The translations under genes were made by a program, and so were the position numbers. DNA of 64,000 bases. Source: Magicicada septendecula (lineage: Eukaryota; Arthropoda; Insecta; Hemiptera; Cicadidae). The DNA lies in NCBI GenBank assembly GCA_034769895.1, contig CM068369.1, positions 149,321,574 to 149,385,573 on the forward strand, given 5' to 3'. Positions 46,984 through 57,959 of the stretch are shown here, piece by piece (the first letter of the stretch is position 1; each line of letters begins with the position of its first letter). The notes under the pieces are model-generated. The model was not told the DNA's origin. It saw only the letters and a list, made by a program, of their open reading frames with translations, and did no database searches.

Positions 46984-49298
46984 TAACAGCCAGTACAATT
47001 TCCTGAATTTTATGTTGAGTTCCTCTTTCTTTTTTTTCACATGCTCCTTCCATTTAAGTTTTCCGTCCAGAGTCATACCCAAATACTTAGCAGTGTTAGA
47101 GTATGGCACTTCTTGTTCATTAATGTAGATCTTTTGTATTTATATTTTTCTGTTGGTAAAATTGGTGTGTATTGATTTCGTTTCATTGAGTTTGATCCTC
47201 CAGCGTCGAGTCAAATCCCATACCTCTGCGATTGAAGTTTGCAGTTTATTGGCCGCTGTCTCGGCATCATTACCTACCGCCAGAACAGCAGTATCATCCG
47301 CAAAAGTCGCAACGGTTGTTTCCTCACTGTTTGGTAAATCTCTCGTGTATAACAAATACAAAATTGGACCCAATACGCTCCCTTGGGGAACTCCCGCGGA
47401 TATTTTCTTTAAAGTTGAATATTCATCCTCATGCTTCACCCTAAAGTATCTTTCTGAGATGTAAGACTTTAGTATCAGATAGAATTCTTCTGGGAGATCC
47501 CTATGTAACTTGTACTGAAGCCCATGATGCCAGACCTTATCAAAAGCCTGCGCTACATCCAGGAAGACGGCTGAGCAAATGTTTTTCCCTTCAAGAGCCT
47601 TTTCAATAACATGGGTGATTCTTTGTACCTGGTCAATAGTGGAGTGCTTTTCTCTGAATCCGAATTGATGATCCGGCAACAGGGTTCTTTCCTCTAACAA
47701 AGGCTTTAATCTCTTCAAAAACAGTTTTTCAAATAGTTTTGAGATCACCGGTAGCAGGGAGATTGGCCTGTAGGACTTTTTATCTGTTGGGGCTTTGTCA
47801 GGTTTTAGAATCATGATAACCTCAGCCACCTTCCACAGACTAGGCACATACTTCAGCCTGAAGGCAGCGTTGATCAAATGGAGTAGTTTTCTCATGGCTT
47901 TTCCAGGCAGTTCCTTTAGTATTTGGCCTGTTATCAGGTCAAAACCCGGGGCTTTTTTTGCGCTTAGATTGCTCTTAATTTCTTCTCTCAATTCCTGTGG
48001 CGTTACTTTCTGTATGTTTTCCTATCTACTTTCGGCTCAAAGTTAGTGTTTTCCTCTGCTGTTTGTCTAGGTAACGGCTGGAAGATTTCCTCAAGGTGTC
48101 TGGCAAAGAGAACGGCTTTCTCCGCCGCACTTTTCGCCCATGTCCCGTCTTCCCGGCTGATGGGCGACTGGTGGGTTTTCGGCCTTTTCAGTCCTTTAGT
48201 ACTCTTCCAAAGTGAATAGTCTGTATCCTTCTGAGCTGTTAGCTTGCTTAAATATTTTCCAATCCCCTCATTTTTAATCTTTTTTATCAGTTCCTTCAGC
48301 TCATTACAGAGCAAGTTCAAGGCTCTTTTATTTTCTGGTGTGCGAACTCGCTGCCAGGTTTTCCTGGCCTTCCTCTTTTTCCTGACAAGTTCATTCACCT
48401 CTGGAGGAGGGCAGATTATTCTCTGTTTCAGTTTTCTGTTGATCTGGGGAGTGCTTTCCCATGCTGCTTTCTGAATATTAGTATTAAATCTCTCGACTTC
48501 TTCATCTAACTGGTAAATATCATTCAAAGGGACATGAAGGTCTATGCTTTCATCCAGTAGTTGCCTGAATGGGGTCCAATTCGTCTTGTTACTTGAAAGC
48601 TGGCAAGGGTATGACCGAGAAATAACCTCATCATTTATTGTCATGACAACCGGTGAGTGGTCCGATGAGAGATCCTCACAGTTTTTAACATCTATGTACC
48701 TGCTGGATAATCCTTTAACAACGTAAAAGTCAATCAAATCAGGAAATTTGTTGCCATCTGCAGGCCAATAAGTTGGGGTAGCGCTTGAGTGAAAATCAAG
48801 TTTTACTTCAATCCCAGCTTTGTATAGTTCCCTGCCTTTGGTGGTCGATAACCTAGAACCCCAAAAGGTGTTTTTGGCGTTAAAATCACCTCCAACAATG
48901 AAGTAATTCCCCAGCATTTTGAATAAATTAACATAATCTTCTTTTTTCAGATTTTGCCTTGGTGGGCAGTATATTGCAGAAATTTTAAAGTTTCCTTTAC
49001 CAAGCAGCTGCAGTTTGACAGTTACCACTTGAAACGAGTCCTCCTCTATTTTCAGGTCTTCATAATATTTGATAGTGCTTTTCAGCAACAAGGCCGTGCC
49101 TCCTCTGGCTCTATCCGCTGGATGAGCCGCATGATAGCAGCTATATCCTCTTATATTAACAATCGCATTTCTGGTAAGGTGGCTTTCCGAGATTAGGCAG
49201 ATGTCAATGCTTTCCATATTTAGAAACAATTCAAGCTCCGTTATCCGTTGCAGAAGTCCATTTGCATTCCACGTTGCAATTCTTACGGTGTTATACAT
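46984..49298 (-). pseudogene. Jockey-like ORF2 (endonuclease and reverse transcriptase), main part
   Basis: It starts at the Met at 49298 with VRIATWNANGLLQR, the APE-type endonuclease start. It continues with SESHLTR, GGDFNAKN, FPDLIDFYVVKG and the catalytic SSDHSPVV. A one-base frameshift near 48010 leads to the [75 protein letters not shown] and the catalytic FADDTAVLA. An in-frame TAA at 47140-47142 follows, then YSNTAKYLGMTLDGKLKW up to the BEL insertion. One frameshift, one stop and the insertion inactivate it. Confidence 0.95.
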
Positions 49299-49307
49299 GT
49301 TTTTGGC

Positions 49308-51127
49308 TTAGAGAGGGGCAGCAGTTACTTGTGCGCCCACCTGCGCAATTTTTTTCGACAATTTGTTGTTTATTTGCTGTTGCTCAGCGAGTTTCTCGAG
49401 AATTTTGTCAGTAGAATCTTTTTGTTTTTCCATCGCCTTATTCAGGACGTCAAGTCTTTCAGTGACCTCACTAAGCACTTGATCCATTTTCCCAGCGTTT
49501 CCTGCGGTCTTGAGTTGTTGTTGTTTCACTGCTCTTGCATAGCTGTTCGTCCCTGTATCCCTACCTCTCGCTGGTAGAGGAGCTTGTTTGCCCCTCGAAG
49601 TCACAGTAGGTAGATATAACGGGATTTTTTCCCCGGAAGACATATTCCCGACACCAATAGTCTTTTTCTTATTGTTTTGGCGTCTTTGATTCTTCATTTG
49701 CTGTAGTTGCTTGGCCACCTCACATCCTCTGTAGCTGGCAGGATGTTGCTCCCGACAGTTAACACAAGTGGGCGGCGTGTTATGATTTATCGTGCAATCG
49801 CTAGTATAATGTTTGCCTAGGCATTTTACACACCTAGGCTCCCGATGGCAAAATTTCTGCGTATGGTTGAAACCTTGGCATTTTTTACATTGTGGTATAA
49901 GGCCCGAGTTTTTCCGAAGCGGTTCGATTTTAACCCTCATGTTGAGAATTGATCTTATGTTATATATATTATCTACATTTTCCTCATGATCGAACGTGAG
50001 CATGAACAGAGGAAGCCTTACCCTACTAATCTCCTCCTTCCCCTGTTCATCCTTTTTCCTTTCTTTTTTAATGATGTTCACAGCATCAATTATTTTGAAT
50101 CCCCTCTGCTGGAGATCAACCTTGATCTCCTGGTTTTCGCACGTTGGGTGGAGACCTCTAGCCATAACCTTAGTGGGCCTACGGCTTTTGTCCTCGTACG
50201 TATACCACTGCTTATTTTCATCACTCAGTTTTTTTTGCCAAAGCTCTATATGCGTCCGAGTTCAATGTTAGGATTTTCCATATATTGTTATTCATCGCCA
50301 CAATTTTGTATTCCTTGTCTGCAACTGATGCCATCAGTGATTTAATATCTGCATATTTGGTTATCCCAACTACATGGATTGGTGGAGGAGGTGTAGTTTT
50401 TCCCTTTTCCACTCTTATCTAGTCCTAACCTTCCTTGAGTTACCTCATCCTTATTAGGGTTGCCCTTATTAGCAGCAGTCCCTTCCCTACTAAGGTTGAG
50501 GAAGTTTCCTGCTTCTGCCTCTGGAAAGGATTCAGCTTTTCGCTTTCTTCTGCGTTTCTTGGTTTGCTTGACTAACCAGTCAGTTTCTCTTTCTAGTTCT
50601 TCTTCGTCTGTATGATAACTAACTGGAGTTTTAGTGCCAGTATCGTGTTCAGGCAGTTTACCCTGTAATATCATTATTTTTTTAAGCTGTTAATTTTCCT
50701 CTGTCAGCTTATGTAGCTGCTTATTCAGTTGATTCATGGTTTTTTCCATTTCATGTAATCTATTTTGCAATTCAGCTTTCTCTTTATCCACTTCTGTCGT
50801 ATTATCGATCCCGCGCGTACCTGCTTGAGCCGTGTGTTCTGGTGGTGATCTTGATATTGTTGATCTCCTTTCAAATGGGTTTATATGCGAAAGTTGGCCC
50901 TCCCCAGAATCCATAGGGCCGACCTCCATAAAGGAGTGTGGATTTTCCAGAGTACCTGGTCTGCCACCTGGGGTAGTTAATCCGTTTGTTTTATACATCG
51001 CATAATTTCTAGGTGATTTTTGATCAAGGTTTTCTTCCTCTAGCCTTTGATAATCCAATATCTTACTGCAAGGCAACAGTGCTAGTTTGGTCCGCCCCGG
51101 GTATTTTATTTCCCCGGTACCCACCAT
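49308..51127 (-). pseudogene. Jockey-like ORF1 (Gag-like nucleic-acid binding protein)
   Basis: It starts at the Met at 51127, with a coiled-coil stretch (LQNRLHEMEKTMNQLNKQLH) before an in-frame TAA at 50690-50692. It continues with two frameshifts, in the 50412-50342 overlap and near 50165-50221. The 3' part (50165-49308) holds PRE_C2HC-like sequence and three Cys/His knuckles (CKKCQGFNHTQKFC, CVKCLGKHYTSDC, CVNCREQHPASYRGC). Three knuckles are typical of Jockey ORF1. A Gln/Lys coiled-coil tail follows. It ends 10 bp before ORF2. Confidence 0.88.
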
Positions 51128-51194
51128 ATCTGGTGAGCATTCCCCTATCCGCCACCCGGGGAGGCGCCCGATGGGAGACTAGCACTCCACACGG

Positions 51195-51208
51195 GAAGAT
51201 TGGCAGAT
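51195..51208. repeat. Target site duplication of the Jockey-like LINE (right copy)
   Basis: GAAGATTGGCAGAT, identical to 38696-38709. Confidence 0.95.
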
Positions 51209-52240
51209 GGCAAAGTAGTTCCCATATTCAAAAAAGAAGAGTGTAGTGACTGTGATTACTTCAGAGGGGTCAACCTGCTTAACATATATTAAAATTGTAT
51301 ACATCTATTTAAGAAACGACTGACTGTAATAACGGGGATTATTCTTCCAGAGACCCAGCATGGTTTCAGGAAGGGCAGATCGTGTTTAGATTGCATCTTC
51401 ACAAGAACCCAGGATATCGCCAAGCACAGAGAATATCACTTCCCAACGTACATAGGTTTTATCGATTGCAGAAAGGCATTTGATAAAGTGAATAGGGGCA
51501 GGATGTGGACAATAATTGCAACACCTCATTAGAGGCATAAAAAGTCTTCATGTGGAAAACAGGAAGATGGGGCACAAATCCTAGTGTGAGTCTGATCAAT
51601 TGTGGAATATAAGGGTGCCCATTGTCACCTTCTATTTTTAATTTATATATATATATATTTTTATATATATACACACATACACACACGATGCCATACACAA
51701 CATTTTATGATTGGTAAGTCTACAGTTGACACATTGTTATTTGCTGATAACCAGGCTATCCTGTGAAACTCAAAAAGGGGCTTGCGGCATGGGGCTAACC
51801 CCGTACAAGCAAAAAGTATTGTAGATGGTATTGTTCTGGAGCAGTTCAGTAATTTAAAATATCTGGGCTTTATTGTGTTTAATACTAACAAACGATGTGC
51901 TGAGTAAGCTACGCAAGTACAACCGTACATGCGTGACCATCGAGAGAAATCTCAAGTCAACGAGAAATACGTCTGTAGGTCTACAAGGTGACGACCCTCC
52001 TGACAGTTCTCAATGGGTCTTTGAGAATTGAATTTTAACGAAATCCCAGGCTAGTCGTATTCATGCGGCCGAAATTATTTTTCTCAGGTACCGTACGTGG
52101 TATAGTTTGTAAGACTGTAGAAGAAAGATAGAAAATAAATATTAGGTATACATTAGATAGGATTTCCTAATATCGGCTAAAATGGCTGAAACATATTGTT
52201 ACGATGGACTACTTGATCGTCGTAGGTACAGTGGAAACAA
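51195..52240 (+). pseudogene. RTE-like LINE, 3' half of the split copy (reverse transcriptase)
   Basis: It resumes the RT exactly where the 37830-38709 fragment stops: MAKVVPIFKKEECSDCDYFR then GVNLLN, HGFRKGRSCLDCIFT, THYIGF-like and FIDCRKAFDKVNR. The catalytic box reads FADNQAIL, with Asn replacing the second Asp of Y/F-x-D-D. LEQFSNLKYLGFIV follows, and a decayed C-terminus runs to about 52230. Stops are frequent. A TA-rich, CA-rich simple repeat (51648-51687) sits inside the palm. It is an old, dead copy. Confidence 0.85.
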
Positions 52241-52522
52241 AATACAAGCCACCAATTAAGTCAATAATTACCAGCTTTAATTTTCACAGTTAAATAGTTC
52301 GTAATTAACAACACAGTTCCTTACAACAAATCAAATAAAAATTGTTCACACGCAATAAAATGTCCACTAATATTAAACACAATTGTATTACAATTATCCC
52401 GCCCGATTATTAAACACTTCACTAATAACCACTTGAACGCGCACAGTAATGTCGCCCGATAATCACTTGTAATCCTCCGACAATAAACTCGAACCGTACT
52501 GTAAATATATCGCAATTATACT
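52241..52522 (-). other. Possible transcribed leader downstream of a TATA promoter
   Basis: An AT-rich minus-strand stretch downstream of the promoter at 52520-52730, without an ORF. It abuts the end of the RTE-like LINE. It may be the remains of a 5' UTR or of an LTR R/U5 region. Confidence 0.3.
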
Positions 52523-52730
52523 GAAAAACTAAGGCCGCTGACGCCTAGTATTTATACAGCGCTAACAGACCAGAAGGTTCCAAACTCCGTCTTAGCGCCA
52601 GTGTGAACGATGTAATTAATTGCGGCCTTTACACAGTCCGCGCTGCTGGCGGGTTCCAGAAAAATCTCGCGAATGCGTCGAGAAGCACGTACACAACACA
52701 GATTCCGCTGGATTCAACTGGAAGATTCGA
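52520..52730 (-). promoter_or_regulatory. Minus-strand promoter with TATA box, initiator and heat-shock-element-like repeats
   Basis: On the minus strand: TATAAATA at 52556-52549 and an initiator-like TCAGT at 52524-52520, 34 bp downstream. Upstream are three inverted GAA/TTC pairs with the two-base spacing of heat shock elements: GAAGGTTC (52573-52580), TTCCAGAA (52654-52661) and GAAGATTC (52721-52728). The latter two can each be extended by a third pentamer with one mismatch. The arrangement resembles an insect heat-shock promoter; an LTR promoter with such elements is an alternative. No protein follows it. Confidence 0.4.
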
Positions 52731-52739
52731 TAAACACGT

Positions 52740-53929
52740 AGATTGTTCTGTGATGTCGTAACAATATTAACCAAACTAAATGGATTACAGGCCGTACCCC
52801 CAAACAATTATAGATTTATGAGGTAAAAGAATGTTTCTCTTACTCCATGTTCTTTCCTCTTCCATTTTTCAGATCTGTTATATTATATTTCCATTGAATT
52901 CTGGGTAGGCCATTGGTATTTTCTTATCTATTCTAAATTCAAATATTCTCCAGGTTCCATTTGCGATAGATGTACGTACTCGATGCACACATCTTTACAA
53001 ATCTAAGTATTTAAATATCCTGAACATAAAAAATCTTACTAACAAACAAACATTCAAAACAAAACATTATTACCATTACAGGCCTTAACATTACTAAAAT
53101 AATATTTTTAACAAAATAGTATTACTCAAGACTTTCAAAATTATTCTTGCAGAGTTTTATAAAACTAAACGTGTCCTAATTGTAAGCAAATTACTACAAA
53201 ATTATCGAAAAGATCTATTAATAAAATATAATAACTGGCACACCTCATCGATCAAAATTTATCTTCTTTAGGTGGATAGTCTGTAACAAGTGAACCCTTT
53301 ACTCAGACTACCTTCATCATATTTTCATACTTCACGTATCAACATCAGAATATTGTGTGATTTTCGTAATCTAATGAACATAAAGGAATTTCTATTTAAA
53401 TTATTAAAATATCAATCATTGCGAATAAAAATCTTATGTTAAAGATACAAATCTTACATAGATCTGAAATAACACATAAGTGTTTATTTTTAAAAGTAAA
53501 CTAAAACTTCTTAACCTGTGAGTGGCAGTTGATACACCTAATGACTGCTGGATATTGTGTTGTGTTGCGTTGTAGTGCCTTTGCACCCGTGTCTCTGTTA
53601 CAGTTCGGGTTGAGCCCGAGGATAACTATTGCTTGTCAGTCTGACAGGTACCTGAAATCCGGAAAAGATGACTCAAAATGTGCAGTTTGAATACTTGGCA
53701 GTCATTATAAAAACAAGTGTAAAATCAAATTGCGCACTAGCATTATTTATACGGGAATTGATAAAGTGACTAACTCATAGTAAGAGCCTTAACGTTAGTG
53801 AACCCATATTTCCAACAAAATGCAATTATTTAAAATTTGTATGAATATTATAACAATAATATTTTTATATTAGTGTGTCTTGTTTGTTTATTCGTGAAAT
53901 AAGCAATTGTCTTTTATAGTATTATATTT
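52740..53929. other. AT-rich interval without recognisable genes
   Basis: I see no feature I can support. Confidence 0.6.
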
Positions 53930-54171
53930 GTTGTCGAGTGGTTCGTTAGTTTTTCAATTATTAACGGCTTCACAATAGCGAGAGTATCGTACGCAGCCGT
54001 ATCGTTTGAATCGGCGCCGAGAGAAATAATTAAATCTGCAATAGATAATCTGATCGAGTCGTTTCTTTTCAATCGATCTATTTTCGCGCCTGTCTGTGAG
54101 GTTATTCCGCTTTAGTGGCGACGTACTCGATGTCCCTGCTCTCGCCACAACTTCTCTCCTCTGTCACCTGT
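53930..54171. other. CpG-richer block at the Gypsy insertion point
   Basis: Compared with its surroundings this stretch is rich in CG dinucleotides (ATCGGCGCCGAGAG, TTTTCGCGCC, GGCGACGTACTCG). It could be a host promoter or first-exon region. A 64-codon minus-strand frame (54148-53954) has no known domain. The Gypsy LTR begins at 54172. Confidence 0.3.
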
Positions 54172-57100
54172 GTAGGTAAACCGATACGTACGGTCTAAAT
54201 TCCCACTGTTGTATTTGTCAATTGTGTTATATTAATTTAATTTGTATAAATTCTCGGAAATATTTGGAGTTGTGGAATATATGGATGTACTCAATTAATG
54301 TTAACTTAGCTCTTTAATAATTATCAGTGTTAGTGTGCCTAGAACTTAAATAACTTAAGATTTATTCTACAATTTCATCCAACCCTATTATGCCTTGAAG
54401 AGAGTTCTGTCTAATTTTATATTTTTACGCTCCCTCTTTGGTGTCAGATAATTCCGCTATAAGCGCTGTAGTATCGGCTCAACGAAACTTATAGGTTATT
54501 CGATGTTTGTATTAACCATTTATTCTCTACTTATTCAGTTACTTTGTTCCAGTTCACTAAACCATACTCCAAATAACAAGGTGTGACAAATATATAACGG
54601 TTCTTTATTTGTGTATTCAATTCACATTAACTAAGATATATCCTAATTAATATATGTTGGGACTATAGATTCAGGTATCGATTGTTGATTATTTGATCCT
54701 TTGTTTATATTTGGTTATATATTATATTTGACTTGTATTTTATTTATTTCAGGGTGTGAAGGTTCTTGTAACTGTGGGGAAGACTAAAAATACATAATAA
54801 GAATGCAAGATTTACAAAAATTATGTGTTGTGTATTTAGTATGATTAATATAATATAACTTTACCAGTCTCTAACGAAGCAAATCACGTAAGCGGTTGAT
54901 CGCTGAATTCGTTGTTCTGGTCAATTATGAAGTACAGTTTTCTTTCTTCAGTTTAATAAAAGTAATTCTTGTCCTGTCCACTTCGGAATACAGCTTCTGA
55001 CTTGTTTTACAGCCCGATGGATGTTTCTTCTACACCGCCAGGATCCAAATAGGTTCTTCCTTCGGTTGAAGCAGTTAGTGTTGTTCCGTGTATTTGCAAG
55101 GTTATAATTTTTGGTGTTGTGAATATTATGAGTTGTGTTATTGTTAACTCTTTATATTTGATTACTATTTCATCAATTCCCTTCGGACATGGGACAGTCC
55201 AAGTTTCTTCTTGTAGAATTCGGTTATTTGTTCTCGATTATTATTTCATAATGTATCGTTATTTTATTAATCTGTGTTAGTGATAGATGTAAGTATTGTC
55301 ATTGGAGTTTTATCTTTTTTATAATCGTATCTCTTGATTTCGAATATTACAATTCAATATATTCTTCTTGGATTTTTTAAATCATCACGTTCAGTTTTTT
55401 CAAAAGCAATTCTTGTTATTTTTTAAATCAACAACCTTCTTCTTAATTTTTTCCCTAGCAACCTATATTAATTTCCGCTTCCACATGTTTTGACTATATA
55501 GTGTTTCTTTCATATATTTTTTTGTCTATTCTTTGTCAATTTGCTGTCCTATCGGAATGTAATTTTACCGATAGCTGGTTTATTATTTTATACACATCTT
55601 CTATTGGTTTTTTGATAAAATTCCGTTTTTTCCTTTTTTATTATATTTAATCCACCTTCGATATTATTTTTTACCAATCGATATTATGGCATTATGGTAT
55701 TATTATAATTTGTATAAATTTTATTAAATATTATTATTAACTTAATGTTTTTTCTTCTTTCTATCTCTTCATAGTGCATTTATTAATTATTATTAATTGA
55801 TGCATCTAACCTTTAAGTTATAAGTGTTTATTTAGTATTTTTGGCTGTTAGGCCTTTTATTGTAAATTGATCTACCTGTGGTTATGTCTGTTAGGCATCT
55901 ATAGTCCCTTTTATATAAATTCGTACATACAATCAAAACTTAATTATTAACATTTGTATAAACAATTATTTTTCTACATCTAATAACAAATTTATCTTGA
56001 TCTCTTGATCACATACAACAAAATTCGAACTTATGAACATTGGTTAACTGCCTCACACTTCATTCTATGACAGTCATTGAATAACACTATTTGTTTCATT
56101 ATTTTTCATGAACTCAACACATATTTGATATAACATCACATACACTTTATCATAACATTTTTGTCATAATATAATACTTTTTTAACACAAAATTCTTATC
56201 TGTTATTACCATAAATTAAGTCATTGTATCATTTTTCTATTTTGTTTTTAATTTAACATATATCATTAGCTATTATTTATTTTACAGGTTCGTTTATTCT
56301 ATTCAACACTACCTTGCATTCTTATTTAATTTTGTCTATGATTATCATTGTCATAATTGGGTCTCTGTTCTATTATGGGATTAAGTATCAATTTATTTAT
56401 CAATCTGTGAATCTTCTTTTATGTAACATAAATGCTATCATTTTTGTTGCGCTACATATGCTTCCCCTCCTAAAAAAGTTTAGTTTACCTGAATGAAGTT
56501 TAGGTCAAATAAACTTGCCTTTTTCACATGCCTTTTCTTAATTTCATTGTTAATGGTTGATGATGGTCTTCTCAATGTAACTTCATTAGACTAGTACTAG
56601 TACCTTTTTTATTTAATAACATTTCATCATTTTATTTAACATTCTTGATCATTTTTATTTCTGTACACATTATTTGTTGGTAATTGGCTACACTATTCAC
56701 TGATACATTAGTTTTACATCTCTCCTATTTATAATTACTCTAATTACTGCATTTTTCAATTATTCTTCTGTCAACACGCTTCTTTCTGTTTTCTTCGTCC
56801 TATTCCTTTGGAAACTGAATTTATTTTTGCAACTATTCTAATATTCCTTAAATATTTAATTTCCCTAACAATCCCTAACACATGCGTTGATACAGTTCAA
56901 AGAGGCACTGTTTGGCTTCATACTCTGCTGCCCACACCACATCTTAATATAGTACTGCTGGAATTCATCTACAGTCAGCTATAAAATATAATAATAATCT
57001 CCTAATAATCTCTTTAATCATTTAATAATAAATATTTGGGAAAAGATTTTTTCTTTGTTGCATTCATATTTCTTCATTACTATTCTTCATATTTCGTAGT

Positions 57101-57463
57101 TCCATTTTAATTCCTTAAACATTCGTTAATATTGACTTTGACAGTTATCAATTGTAATCATTTTTGTTGAGATTGTAATGTTAAGTATCTTCTTCGTTTG
57201 TTTTTTTCCTCTGATCTCAATATTTTTTAATCAGTTGTTGTGTGTTGATCATTATAATTGTATTTCTTACTAAATATATTCCTTATACTTAATTATTCTT
57301 CTTCTTATCGTATTTCACTATTTTGGCTGTTTATTTTTTAATGAATTATATTCATAAATACTCTTTCCTTCTTGTCTTCTTTAACATTATATTAGTTACA
57401 TTCAATCGTTTACTGAGATTGTCCCATCATGTGGCAATGTAGTATGTATTTTAGGTCATATGA
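54172..57463 (-). repeat. 3' LTR; minimum 54172-54772, possibly up to 57463
   Basis: Bases 54172-54772 match 63400-64000 without a visible difference. The LTR then continues beyond what the window shows of the other copy. The first polypurine-like tract on the minus strand is at 57484-57464 (an A-run with one G). If that tract primes plus-strand synthesis, the LTR would be about 3.3 kb, very long for Gypsy. Otherwise the LTR ends earlier and the rest is 3' untranslated sequence. Bases 54773-57463 contain no gene that I can recognise. Confidence 0.6.
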
Positions 57464-57484
57464 TTTTTTTTTTTTTCTTTATTT
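57464..57484 (-). other. Candidate polypurine tract
   Basis: The minus strand reads a run of A with a single G (AAAGAAAAAAAAAAAAA). It is the only strong purine tract between the end of pol and the confirmed LTR segment. Flanking TG/CA ends are not clear, so this is tentative. Confidence 0.35.
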
Positions 57485-57516
57485 TGCATAAGTAGGTTTG
57501 AGGTAATATCTTTTTA

Positions 57517-57745
57517 TCTTGGGGTTCATTCTTCATTATTCACACTATTTCTTTATACACATTTGATAATAATTCTCATTTTCTTCTGTAATCTTGGGGT
57601 TTGTTATTCATTATTCACACTATTTCTTTATACACATAATAATAATAATTATCGTTTTCTTCTGTAATCTTGGGTTTTGTTATTCATTATACACATTATT
57701 TCTTTATACACATAATAATAATAATTATCGTTTTCTTCTGTAATC
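57517..57745 (-). repeat. Three ~75-bp tandem repeats downstream of pol
   Basis: Units starting near 57517, 57591 and 57669 share TTCATTATTCACACTATTTC, then TTTATACACAT and a TTTTCTTCTGTAATCTT segment. They lie next to the palindrome-bearing repeats. Confidence 0.85.
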
Positions 57746-57749
57746 TTTA

Positions 57750-57953
57750 ATAAGTTGTTCTTATTATTTTTAGAATTTATTCATTTATATAAATTCTTTT
57801 TCTTTTTGTTAATCCAGAAGTTGTTCAAATATAAGGTAGTAAGTTGTCCTTACTTCATTTTAGAATTTATTCATTTATATAAATTCTTTTTCTTTTTTTT
57901 GTTAATCCAGAAGTTGTTCAAATATAAGGTAGTAAGTTGTCCTTACTTCATTT
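57750..57953 (-). repeat. Palindrome-bearing tandem repeats downstream of pol
   Basis: About 90-bp units with the 15-bp palindrome at 57750-57764 (ATAAGTTGTTCTTAT), 57839-57853 and 57932-57946 (both GTAAGTTGTCCTTAC). The first has A and T at the two outer positions instead of G and C, a compensated change that keeps the palindrome. It is the same motif as in the left Gypsy element. Confidence 0.85.
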
Positions 57954-57959
57954 TAGAAT

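Larger units (their letters stand above)
46979..51194 (-). mobile_element. Jockey-like LINE, 5' and main part
   Basis: A full-length element on the minus strand, with its 5' end at 51194 and a short GC-rich 5' UTR (51194-51128). Two overlapping ORFs follow (ORF1 51127-49308, ORF2 from 49298). It is split at 46979 by the BEL element and continues at 39319-38710. Removing the BEL insertion gives about 4.8 kb, normal for the Jockey clade. The 14-bp duplication at 38696-38709 and 51195-51208 delimits it. Confidence 0.95.
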
